Positions 1 to 6,510 of a stretch of 10,541 nucleotides of DNA are shown here, piece after piece. Below the pieces are notes generated by a model. The model had not been told where the DNA came from. It saw nothing but the letters and a program-made list of their open reading frames with translations, and did not search any database. The translations under genes and the position numbers were made by a program. This DNA is from Pseudomonadales bacterium (lineage in GTDB: Bacteria > Pseudomonadota > Gammaproteobacteria > Pseudomonadales > Azotimanducaceae). The first letter of the stretch is position 1, and each line of letters opens with the position of its first letter. The stretch covers positions 1 to 10,541 of the forward strand of contig JAKUTI010000085.1 of the NCBI GenBank assembly GCA_022448765.1, in the 5' to 3' direction.

Positions 1-1389
1 TTAGTCGTTGGCGTTGCGAGAACTTCGCTTCGGGTAGTAATCAAAGGTGTGTGAGAGCCGGATATCAGGCGTGGATACCGGCTTGCCATCAACGAAGGCT
101 GGTCGATACCGCGCCTTACGGGCTTGTTTACGAACCAAAAAATCGCTTCCCGACGGCTCCGCACGTTCGGTCACCAAGTTGGTCACCGACCCACGTTCGG
201 TGACGGTGAACGAAAGCTCCACGATGCCCTCGGTTGCCCTAGTTGGTGTCGCAGTTGGAGACGCTTGCCGATCTTGTGGAAGCGACAAATATATGGGTTT
301 GGGGGATCTAAGCTCACGAGCAATAAAGTTCGACGAAGAGTGGTCTTCAAAAGAGAGCCACACGTCTTCGTAGAGGACGTACGCACGCTTATTTTGTTGA
401 AAAAGAAGATACCAATCCGCGAGGTCAAGTTTTGCTTGGCTAACCTCCTCGATATCCGCATTGCCTTGTGCGAGTAACATTTTTACGATTTCGATTAGGG
501 CGGCTTCGCCTTCCCGAAAGTTGTTTATGCGTGTCGGCGGAAGTCGACTAATGTTGGTGGCGCTTTTTCGCCTGCTCGCCACCATCTCCTCAATGTTCGG
601 GATCTCTGCCGGCGCGAATTTTTCCAACCGGTATGTGTTTGCAATCCCGCGTAGGGCCTCGATAAGGATCGGGTGGCCCTCATCGTAATGAGTTTCGGCC
701 AGGACGCGAGCTTTCTCGAAGAAGGTCCGTGCCATAAAGATGTTGTAGGTCTTGGTGTACCAATTGGCGAGGACGAAAGCACCTGGGATGAGCGCGCTTT
801 CGTCCTCCTGTTGATCGAAACTCCGTTCTAGCACATGGTAAGCGTATTCGTGCCGATCGTTGGCGGTCGCGATATCACCTTTGGCGTAATAGGCGTTGGC
901 TTCTCTGTAGACCACGGCTACCTGGTTGGGATCATGTAGTCCGGTATTCACCCGCGTTACATGGAGTGCACGATCGTACGCCTTGAGTGCACTTTCGTAG
1001 TCACCGTAACCGGTCAGTCCATCTCCTAGGACCACCAAAGGTTCGACTAGCGCAATGTCGTAACGACCTCGATTGGCCTCGGTTCGGCCGATCTCCCTTT
1101 CGGCCAGTTGGATCGCCTCTTCGTATTCGCCCGTCTCAATTTGGTCTTTGGCGATCTCAAGCGATTCGGTGCCGCCATTCACGCCATCAAGAATCAATAC
1201 GTCGGCCGTCCTTAGTGTTGATTCTGTAATTGAAGCGTCGTTGGCTGTTGACGCTGCCGCATGTATGACAAGGGCGAAGAGGATCCACACACAACGTCGC
1301 TGATTAGACGTGGACGGTTCTAGACACCATCGAAAAATGCTGAATTTCAGCGGGCCTTCCATCCCTGATGGACCGCAAATCATCGACAT
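1..1389 (-). CDS. Exported TPR protein with C-terminal TonB-C-like domain
   Basis: About 462 residues from the chosen start. A basic, Cys-containing segment is followed by a hydrophobic stretch at about 34-46 (CVWILFALVIHAAASTA), which looks like a signal peptide or anchor with cleavage near the Ala-rich end. Helical repeats with TPR character follow at about 77-150, 157-190, 200-255 and 320-345 (for example GEYEEAIQLAE and GDYESALKAYDRAL). The end, about 388-453, resembles the TonB C-terminal fold: a VELSFTVTERGSVTNL strand, then ARYRPAFVDGKPV. The protein is probably periplasmic and used for protein contacts; the partner is unknown. There is no Pro-rich linker or ExbB/ExbD neighbour, so it is not a classical TonB. 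The frame stays open to 1704, but that part lies antisense to tusA. The ATG at 1389 is chosen because GGGGA sits 4 nt upstream. ATG codons at 1383 and 1362 are alternatives. The domain call is by eye. Confidence 0.75.
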   Translation of the reverse strand: MSMICGPSGMEGPLKFSIFRWCLEPSTSNQRRCVWILFALVIHAAASTANDASITESTLRTADVLILDGVNGGTESLEIAKDQIETGEYEEAIQLAEREIGRTEANRGRYDIALVEPLVVLGDGLTGYGDYESALKAYDRALHVTRVNTGLHDPNQVAVVYREANAYYAKGDIATANDRHEYAYHVLERSFDQQEDESALIPGAFVLANWYTKTYNIFMARTFFEKARVLAETHYDEGHPILIEALRGIANTYRLEKFAPAEIPNIEEMVASRRKSATNISRLPPTRINNFREGEAALIEIVKMLLAQGNADIEEVSQAKLDLADWYLLFQQNKRAYVLYEDVWLSFEDHSSSNFIARELRSPKPIYLSLPQDRQASPTATPTRATEGIVELSFTVTERGSVTNLVTERAEPSGSDFLVRKQARKARYRPAFVDGKPVSTPDIRLSHTFDYYPKRSSRNAND

Positions 1390-1486
1390 TTCGTCCCCGA
1401 GCTGTGCAGGTCGGATGTGTGTCTGGTTGTTAAGAGTGGTTCCAATAGCGTGTTCGTGATGGTTGATTCGGCTAAGATCGCCCATC

Positions 1487-1717
1487 GTGACCGAAATTGA
1501 CCATGAAATCGATACTAGGGGGTTGTTGTGTCCCGAGCCTCTTATGCTTGTGAGGAACAGAATTCGCGATATGGCGTCGGACGAAACCCTACGCATTGAG
1601 GCCACCGATCCGTCGACCAAAAGAGACTTCACTAATTTCTGTCGATTTATGGGCCACCAGTTGGTTGAGGATTCGGTCGACGGCGATGTTTTTAAGTACG
1701 TCATTAAGAAAGGTTGA
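1487..1717 (+). CDS. tusA: TusA sulfurtransferase (tRNA 2-thiouridine sulfur carrier)
   Basis: TusA takes persulfide sulfur from the desulfurase IscS and passes it to the TusBCD/TusE/MnmA relay, which makes s2U34 in tRNA. It is a cytoplasmic protein. From the GTG at 1487 it is 76 residues, against 81 in E. coli. The signature is DTRGLLCPEPLMLVRN with the acceptor Cys at residue 15. The rest follows E. coli closely, including DPSTKRDFTNFCRFMGH and the C-terminal YVIKKG. The frame also opens at a TTG at 1463, which would add eight residues not expected from the family. GTG is therefore preferred on homology, although neither start has a strong Shine-Dalgarno sequence. It is the first gene of a close-packed plus-strand run. 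TusA-like proteins also act in sulfur oxidation and molybdoenzyme maturation, but the high similarity to E. coli TusA and the lack of such neighbours favour the tRNA role. Confidence 0.92.
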   Translation: MTEIDHEIDTRGLLCPEPLMLVRNRIRDMASDETLRIEATDPSTKRDFTNFCRFMGHQLVEDSVDGDVFKYVIKKG

Positions 1718-1729
1718 CGACTGAATAAA

Positions 1730-2185
1730 TTGGACCCAAAACACTACTTTGCTTACGGTAGCAATATGGACCCTGTCCGGGTTGTTGATCGGGGAATTCG
1801 TTTTACTGAGATATCGTCTGCGACCCTCGTCGACCATGTCTTACGTTTCAACAAGCGTTCGCGGGAACAAAAAGGGGCGGGGCACGCGAACGTCGTGGCG
1901 GAAGTTGGTGGACTGGTCGAAGGCGTCCTCTATCAACTTGAAACCCCAAGTGAAATCGAGAAGATGGATGTTTTCGAGCATGTGCCGACCAATTACAGCA
2001 GGGAAGTTGTGACGGTCGATTCGCAAGGTGAAGAACGGGCTGCCTGGACGTATCTTGCCAATCCGGAGGTCGTTTCATCATCCCTAAAACCGCCATGTTG
2101 GTATTTGGACCATCTCCTTCGGGGACGTGCCTATTTGAGCGATCGTTATATTGAGATGTTGGAGTCGATCGAATGCGCGCCTTAA
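1730..2185 (+). CDS. Gamma-glutamylcyclotransferase-like (GGCT/AIG2 fold) protein
   Basis: A 151-residue protein with the GGCT hallmarks: an N-terminal YFAYGSNM loop (residues 6-13) that binds the gamma-glutamyl group, and a D-x-FEHVPTNYSREVVTV segment where Glu83 aligns with the catalytic glutamate. Family members release 5-oxoproline from gamma-glutamyl amino acids, gamma-glutamyl amines or related compounds; the substrate here cannot be read from sequence. The start must lie before the YGSNM loop. The TTG at 1730 has no close Shine-Dalgarno, whereas a CTG at 1721 lies 7 nt after GAAAGG (1708-1713), so initiation is uncertain. The gene follows tusA by 12 nt in the same reading frame and overlaps epmC by 13 nt, which suggests coupled expression. 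The protein has no signal peptide and is probably cytoplasmic. Confidence 0.85.
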   Translation: MDPKHYFAYGSNMDPVRVVDRGIRFTEISSATLVDHVLRFNKRSREQKGAGHANVVAEVGGLVEGVLYQLETPSEIEKMDVFEHVPTNYSREVVTVDSQGEERAAWTYLANPEVVSSSLKPPCWYLDHLLRGRAYLSDRYIEMLESIECAP

Positions 2186-2682
2186 ACCATTCCGATGTTG
2201 CGCGGGTATTTAACCTGGTGTTTGTTGATCACAAGGTCGTGATGAACGGAGGTCACGCCGAACCGCTGTACATTCCTGGTGTGCGAATAGCAGAAATACA
2301 ATACAGGCAAGACTACGCGGCCAGCGCATTGCACGAAGCTGCGCATTGGTGCATTGCTGGTCAACGTCGCCGACGGCTCAAAGATTACGGGTATTTCTAT
2401 TCACCACCCCCACGAACGCAAGTGGATAGCGTGCGATTCGAAGCCGCCGAAGTTGAAGCCCAGTCGATGGAATTGCTGTTCTCGGAAGCGGCAGGCCTGC
2501 GGTTTCAACCAAGCGCAGACGACGTCGACGCGCCAATCAATGGTTTGGACACTTTTAGCCATCGGATTCTTATACGTGCCCGCGAACGACGTCGATTGGG
2601 CCTGCCCGAGCGAGCCCAAAAATTCGTGACTGCGCTCCTCAACGAAAGACAAGGAAACCTTGGGTTGGCGGCAGGTGGCTGA
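2173..2682 (+). CDS. epmC: Elongation factor P hydroxylase EpmC (YfcM)
   Basis: EpmC hydroxylates the beta-lysylated lysine of EF-P, the last step after EpmB and EpmA; EF-P relieves ribosome stalling at polyproline. The 169-residue product matches E. coli YfcM over most of its length. It has YAASALHEAAHWCIAG, holding the HExxH metal motif (His54, Glu55, His58), then the RRRLKDYGYFY segment, an acidic FEAAEVEAQ stretch (Glu93/Glu95, probable further metal ligand), and the LPERAQKFVTALL tail. Start ATG 2173 has GGAG 8 nt upstream (2161-2164), inside the end of the GGCT-like gene. The 3' end overlaps the next gene. EF-P, EpmA and EpmB are not in this window, so the modification itself is inferred from EpmC. 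Confidence 0.92.
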   Translation: MRALNHSDVARVFNLVFVDHKVVMNGGHAEPLYIPGVRIAEIQYRQDYAASALHEAAHWCIAGQRRRRLKDYGYFYSPPPRTQVDSVRFEAAEVEAQSMELLFSEAAGLRFQPSADDVDAPINGLDTFSHRILIRARERRRLGLPERAQKFVTALLNERQGNLGLAAGG

Positions 2683-3751
2683 GAAGTGCGACTGCCTCGT
2701 CATCGGTGCGGGCGCCGTCGGCCTTAGCGTTGCTCGAGCGCTTGCCCGCGCCGGGCGAGAGGTCCTTGTACTAGAGCGCCACGAATCTTTTGGGACCGAA
2801 ACCTCGAGCCGAAATTCCGAAGTAATTCATGCTGGAATTTATTACCCGACGGGCTCCGTGAAAGCGCGGACGTGCGTTCGGGGAAAAGAACTCCTGTACG
2901 AATACTGTGAGAGGTATCACGTTCCTTATGAACGAATCGGCAAGATAATCGTTGCAACGACGACTCAGCAATTCGACGCATTGCGCGAGTATCAGCGACA
3001 GGCGAAAGAGAATGGGGCCGGTGAGCTTACATGGCTCTCGCAACGGGACGTGGAAAGGTTAGAACCCGCGGTCGCATGCCGAGCCGGAATCCATTCGCGT
3101 AGCACCGGTATCATCGACAGCCATGCATACATGTTGAGTTTGCTAGGAGACCTTGAAGCGCACAATGGCGTCGTTTCCTACCACACGGAAGTTTCCAAGA
3201 TAACTACGGATTCGGGCCTGATCGTTGTTTGCGATGGGTTCGAATTGGCCCCGACGGTGCTAGTCAATTCAAGCGGACTTGGCGCGCCCGCACTCTCGCC
3301 GCTCACGGGGCCCACCGACCGCGGTTATTTTGCCAAGGGCCACTATTACGTACTTTCGGGTTTGTCGCCCTTTAATCGATTGATATACCCCGTGGCTGAA
3401 CCTGGTGGACTTGGTGTGCATGTGACGCTTGATCTTGCTCATCAGACCCGGTTTGGTCCGGATGTGGCTTGGATCGATGGCCCGGACTACACCTTTGAAA
3501 CGTCCAATCTAGAACGCTTTATCGATGCAATCCGACGTTACTACCCGGACCTTGATGCTACTCGTTTGCATCCGGGTTATACGGGAATTCGACCAAAATT
3601 AGCTCCGGCCAATGCGCCGACATCGGATTTCATAATCAATGGTCCAGCAGAGACTGGCGTTTCGGGATACGTTGATTTACTTGGAATTGAGTCGCCGGGA
3701 TTGACAGCTTCACTCGCCATTGCAGAATGGGTCGCCGATCTCGTTGCTTGA
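2675..3751 (+). CDS. FAD-dependent oxidoreductase, L-2-hydroxyglutarate oxidase (LhgO) family
   Basis: About 358 residues, a DAO-fold flavoenzyme. The N-terminal Rossmann motif is CLVIGAGAVG (GxGxxG at 11-16) with the ribose-binding Glu34 in VLVLER. It is followed by the SSRNSEVIHAGIYYP block (44-58) typical of the L2HGDH/LhgO group. The middle has STGIIDSHAYMLSLL, and the C-terminal FAD-binding part has GYTGIRPKLAP and a GIESPGLTASLAIAEWVADLV helix. LhgO oxidises L-2-hydroxyglutarate to 2-oxoglutarate. This protein is shorter than E. coli LhgO (about 420 residues), so the substrate is uncertain. Start choice: the GTG at 2675 gives the usual family N-terminus but has a poor Shine-Dalgarno. 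The TTG at 2660 has AAGGA 4 nt upstream and would add five residues. The gene overlaps epmC by 8 nt (23 nt with the TTG start), so the two are probably translated together. Confidence 0.85.
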   Translation: MAEKCDCLVIGAGAVGLSVARALARAGREVLVLERHESFGTETSSRNSEVIHAGIYYPTGSVKARTCVRGKELLYEYCERYHVPYERIGKIIVATTTQQFDALREYQRQAKENGAGELTWLSQRDVERLEPAVACRAGIHSRSTGIIDSHAYMLSLLGDLEAHNGVVSYHTEVSKITTDSGLIVVCDGFELAPTVLVNSSGLGAPALSPLTGPTDRGYFAKGHYYVLSGLSPFNRLIYPVAEPGGLGVHVTLDLAHQTRFGPDVAWIDGPDYTFETSNLERFIDAIRRYYPDLDATRLHPGYTGIRPKLAPANAPTSDFIINGPAETGVSGYVDLLGIESPGLTASLAIAEWVADLVA

Positions 3752-3781
3752 GCGAGGAAACGACGTGACGCATGTGTAGGA

Positions 3782-4684
3782 ATGACCTCTGTGACTGAGG
3801 CGATTCAGATTTGTCGCTCAAGGCTCGAGACAGCGGAGGGACCCAGGCGCCTGCTACATGGTCGGGGTGGAAACTATCAGGGGTATCGCCACGTCACGGT
3901 CGATTGGTACCCTCCCTATCTTTTCATCGGGTCTTTCGACGGAGGCGAATATCCTGAGATCGTCACCGCGCTTTCAGGCCACCCGGAAGTCGCGGGTGTA
4001 CTCCTTCAGAAGCGTCGCGGACGAGAGACGGCCGCAAAGAGCGTGATGGGTCATGTTCCAGAAACCTTTTTGGTTGAGGAAAGCGGATTGGCTTTTCACA
4101 TACGCCCATACCGTTCTCAGAATGTGGGACTGTTTTTGGACATAGCGCCCGTCCGCGAATGGGTTCGTGAACGCGCCTATCAAAAAAAAGTCCTGAATCT
4201 TTTCGCCTACACGTGCGCTTTTTCGGTATGCGCGATAGCGGGGGGTGCTGAGGTTGTAGTTAACAATGATATGAGCCGGGCGGCGCTTGATTGGGGTCGT
4301 GACAATCATCGGGTTAATCGACTCGACTTGGGCCGAGTTAAATTGTTAGCGCACAACGTATTTCGGTCGTGGGGAAAAATCAGCAAGCCTGGTCCTTACG
4401 ACATAGTGATTTGCGATCCACCAACGCGACAACGAGGGAGTTTCGTCGCCGAAAGCGACTATGGACGGGTAATCAAGCGTTTAACGAAGCTAGTCAAACC
4501 TGGTGGGGACCTACTGGTCTGTCTTAATTCCCCGTTTCTGGGCCGACGATTTATCGAGGAGCAGGTGGCTCGGTGGGGTGCTGGACTTGTGTTGCAAGAT
4601 TGGCTTCGAACATCGACAGACTTTGATGAGGCGAATTCAGAAGCCGGGCTTAAAGTTGGCCATTATCGGCGCCGGTCCGCGTGA
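3782..4684 (+). CDS. Class I SAM-dependent methyltransferase, RlmI/RlmK-like
   Basis: A 300-residue protein. An N-terminal part has HGRGG and TVDWYPPYLF (about 26-47). The Rossmann methyltransferase domain starts near 110: motif I LNLFAYTCAFS (138-148), the acidic NNDMS (161-165) for the SAM ribose, and motif IV CDPPT (211-215), followed by VKPGGDLLVCLNSP (238-251). The closest named relatives are the rRNA methyltransferases RlmI (m5C) and the RlmK half of RlmKL, but the N-terminal PUA domain of RlmI is absent. In place of RlmI's Ser-Cys-Ser catalytic motif there is CLNSP, with Cys247 shifted. The base and target are therefore unknown; an RNA substrate is likely from the family. ATG 3782 is preceded almost directly by TAGGA, which fits better a GTG at 3791 (9 nt spacing). 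It is the last gene of the plus-strand run, 30 nt after the oxidoreductase, and converges on alaA. Confidence 0.82.
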   Translation: MTSVTEAIQICRSRLETAEGPRRLLHGRGGNYQGYRHVTVDWYPPYLFIGSFDGGEYPEIVTALSGHPEVAGVLLQKRRGRETAAKSVMGHVPETFLVEESGLAFHIRPYRSQNVGLFLDIAPVREWVRERAYQKKVLNLFAYTCAFSVCAIAGGAEVVVNNDMSRAALDWGRDNHRVNRLDLGRVKLLAHNVFRSWGKISKPGPYDIVICDPPTRQRGSFVAESDYGRVIKRLTKLVKPGGDLLVCLNSPFLGRRFIEEQVARWGAGLVLQDWLRTSTDFDEANSEAGLKVGHYRRRSA

Positions 4685-4733
4685 AGAGGACGACATTCCT
4701 GCTTATGCGACGCAGCCAAACCGATCGTGGTAT

Positions 4734-6005
4734 CTAGGATTGCCTGTAATGTTCGAGAAAATGTCCAATACGATTGATCGAGCCAGCGAGCTCTTCAGCT
4801 CGCGGAAGAAAAACGATACGGAAATGGTCGGGTTCCGGATAATTAAAACCGCTACCTTGCACCACGAGAATTTTTTCCTGCTGAAGTAAGTCGAGCACGA
4901 ATTTCTCGTCGTTAGAGATGTTGAAACGTTTCGTGTCTATGCTTGGAAATAGATAGAAAGCACCCTTAGGCTTAGTGCAAGCAAGACCCTCGATCTCATT
5001 CAGACACGCGTAGGCGGCATCCCTTTGTTCGCACAGGGCACCGCCGGGTTTTAGGTATTCGTCGATACTTTGGTATCCGCCAAGAGCGGTTTGGATGGCA
5101 TGTTGGGCAGGGACATTTGCACAAAGTCTCATTGAGGCAAGAATATTCAAGCCCTCCAGATAGTCATCCGCTCTGTGTTTGGGCCCACTAACGACCATCC
5201 ACCCCATTCGGAAGCCTGCAACGCGGTATGCTTTCGACAGCCCGTTGAACGTTAACGTAAGTACGTCTTCAGAAAGCGATCCAAGGGGTACGTGCTGGGC
5301 GTCGTCGTACAAGATTTTCGAGTAAATCTCGTCGGAAAATAACACGAGGTCTTTTTGCCTTGCCCAACCTACAACTTCGTTCAGTGCCTGCTTCTCGTAG
5401 ACAGCGCCCGTGGGGTTATTGGGATTAATGATGACGATTCCGCGGGTTCTACGAGTCGTTTTACGGCGCATATCAGCGACATCGGGGTGCCAATCTGAAC
5501 GCTCGTCGCATCGATAATGGACTGGCTTGCCGCCACTAAGACGAACGGCGGCCGACCAAAGTGGATAATCTGGCGATGGAATGAGAATTTCGTCACCGTC
5601 GTTTAACAGACCTTGCATGGCCATGACGATGAGTTCGCTCACCCCGTTGCCGAGGAAAATGTCATCGACTTCGACGTCGGCCACTCCGATCTTCTGGCAT
5701 TCCTGCATCACGGCCTTACGCGCCGAATAAAGCCCCCTTGAGTTTTCATATCCCTGAGAGTTCGGAAGATTGTGGATGACGTCGCGCAATATTTCCTCGG
5801 GGGCATCGAATCCGAAGGGCGCTGGGTTACCAATGTTTAATTTGAGAATTCGATGACCCTCTTCCTCCAGTCGCTCCGCCTCCCGCATGACGGGTCCCCG
5901 AATCTCGTAGCAGACATCATCAAGTTTCGACGACTTAACGATCGGTTTTTGTCCGATAGGAGTCAGTTCGATCGCATTATTCGGTTGCTTCTCGTTACTT
6001 TGCAT
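4734..6005 (-). CDS. alaA: Glutamate-pyruvate aminotransferase AlaA
   Basis: A PLP-dependent class I aminotransferase that makes alanine from pyruvate and glutamate; cytoplasmic. The 423 residues match E. coli AlaA (405) almost throughout. KSSKLDDVCYEIRGP opens the conserved part, followed by LKLNIGNPAPFGFDAP, GNGVSELIV and INPNNPTG (193-200). SDEIYSKILYDD carries the PLP-contacting Asp225 and Tyr228. FNGLSKAYRVAGFRMGW has the Schiff-base Lys258, SMRLCANVPAQHAIQTALGG follows, and the substrate-carboxylate Arg396 lies in HFRIVFLP. The extra length is a polar N-terminal tail of about 18 residues before KSSKL. No other start lies in that tail, so ATG 6005 is kept, though its Shine-Dalgarno is weak. 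Divergent from msrB across 62 bp. Its 3' end is 49 bp from the methyltransferase stop on the other strand, with no clear terminator between them. Confidence 0.95.
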   Translation of the reverse strand: MQSNEKQPNNAIELTPIGQKPIVKSSKLDDVCYEIRGPVMREAERLEEEGHRILKLNIGNPAPFGFDAPEEILRDVIHNLPNSQGYENSRGLYSARKAVMQECQKIGVADVEVDDIFLGNGVSELIVMAMQGLLNDGDEILIPSPDYPLWSAAVRLSGGKPVHYRCDERSDWHPDVADMRRKTTRRTRGIVIINPNNPTGAVYEKQALNEVVGWARQKDLVLFSDEIYSKILYDDAQHVPLGSLSEDVLTLTFNGLSKAYRVAGFRMGWMVVSGPKHRADDYLEGLNILASMRLCANVPAQHAIQTALGGYQSIDEYLKPGGALCEQRDAAYACLNEIEGLACTKPKGAFYLFPSIDTKRFNISNDEKFVLDLLQQEKILVVQGSGFNYPEPDHFRIVFLPRAEELAGSINRIGHFLEHYRQS

Positions 6006-6027
6006 ACCGCTGACGGGTCCGTAAAAT
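6000..6027 (+). promoter_or_regulatory. Possible sigma70 promoter for msrB
   Basis: TTGCAT (6000-6005) and TAAAAT (6022-6027) are separated by 16 nt, about 40 bp before the msrB start. The -10 box matches the consensus at five of six positions and the -35 at three of six. The -35 lies over the alaA start codon on the other strand, so the two genes would share this short region. Seen by eye only; there is no transcription evidence. Confidence 0.35.
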
Positions 6028-6067
6028 CTAGTGCAGGCAACCAGGTATTTTAGCAGGAGACCTTAAT

Positions 6068-6472
6068 ATGAGTAAGGTTATTAAATCGGACGATGAATGG
6101 CGGGCCGAGTTATCGAGCGAGGAATACGAAATCACGCGGCGAGCGGCGACAGAACAAGCATTTACCGGTGAATACTGTGAAACCAAAACACCAGGGAAAT
6201 ATCTGTGTCGATGCTGTGGTGAACCCCTTTTTGATTCAAGAACGAAGTATGACTCGGGAAGTGGTTGGCCTAGCTTTTACGAGCCGATTAATAGCGATGT
6301 CGTTGACACCAAAGAAGATCGAACAATGTTTATGCTACGTACAGAAGTTCTATGTTCTAAGTGCGATGCTCATCTTGGTCATGTTTTCCCGGACGGACCA
6401 GAGCCGACGGGGCTCCGGTTCTGTATGAATTCGGCATCGCTGAAGCTTGATCCGACGGAACCATCCGAATAG
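6068..6472 (+). CDS. msrB: Peptide-methionine (R)-S-oxide reductase MsrB
   Basis: Reduces methionine-R-sulfoxide in proteins using thioredoxin; there is no signal peptide, so it is cytoplasmic. The protein is 134 residues, close to E. coli MsrB (137). The structural zinc site is complete: Cys47 and Cys50 in CRCC, Cys96 and Cys99 in CSKC. The substrate region has SGSGWPSFYEPI (63-74) and AHLGHVFPDGP (101-111). The catalytic Cys119 lies in RFCMNSASL. Start ATG 6068 has a strong AGGAG (6055-6059) 8 nt upstream. It is divergent from alaA and convergent with the GGT-like gene. Pairing of alaA and msrB, two housekeeping genes, looks like ordinary chromosome layout rather than a shared pathway. Confidence 0.96.
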   Translation: MSKVIKSDDEWRAELSSEEYEITRRAATEQAFTGEYCETKTPGKYLCRCCGEPLFDSRTKYDSGSGWPSFYEPINSDVVDTKEDRTMFMLRTEVLCSKCDAHLGHVFPDGPEPTGLRFCMNSASLKLDPTEPSE

Positions 6473-6490
6473 TTCGTTCGATTCGAATGG
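6461..6490. repeat. Inverted repeat over the msrB stop codon
   Basis: The arms CCATCCGAAT (6461-6470) and ATTCGAATGG (6481-6490) are complementary at nine of ten positions, with a 10-nt loop that contains most of the msrB stop. In a minus-strand transcript the odd pair becomes a U-G wobble, so the stem is complete there; in the plus transcript it is a C-A mismatch. It lies between the convergent ends of msrB and the GGT-like gene (stop at 6511). No U-tract follows on either strand, so a normal intrinsic terminator is not supported. It could be a weak bidirectional 3'-end hairpin. Confidence 0.45.
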
Positions 6491-6510
6491 GTCGTGAAAT
6501 GGGTTGCCGG

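Noticed and set aside
1390..1704. N-terminal extension of the TPR protein frame, open to 1704
   Set aside because: It lies antisense to tusA and adds about 105 residues before a clear signal-like segment. The tusA product is well conserved, so the extension is a chance open frame.
4786..4803. Perfect 7-bp inverted repeat with CTTC loop, considered as a terminator for the plus-strand operon
   Set aside because: It lies within the alaA coding sequence, about 100 nt after the methyltransferase stop, and the plus strand continues GGAAGAAAAA with no U-tract. The residues it encodes fit the AlaA C-terminus.
4503..4889. 128-codon plus-strand open frame across the methyltransferase/alaA junction
   Set aside because: It overlaps the methyltransferase 3' end in another frame and alaA in antisense, and shows no recognisable domain.
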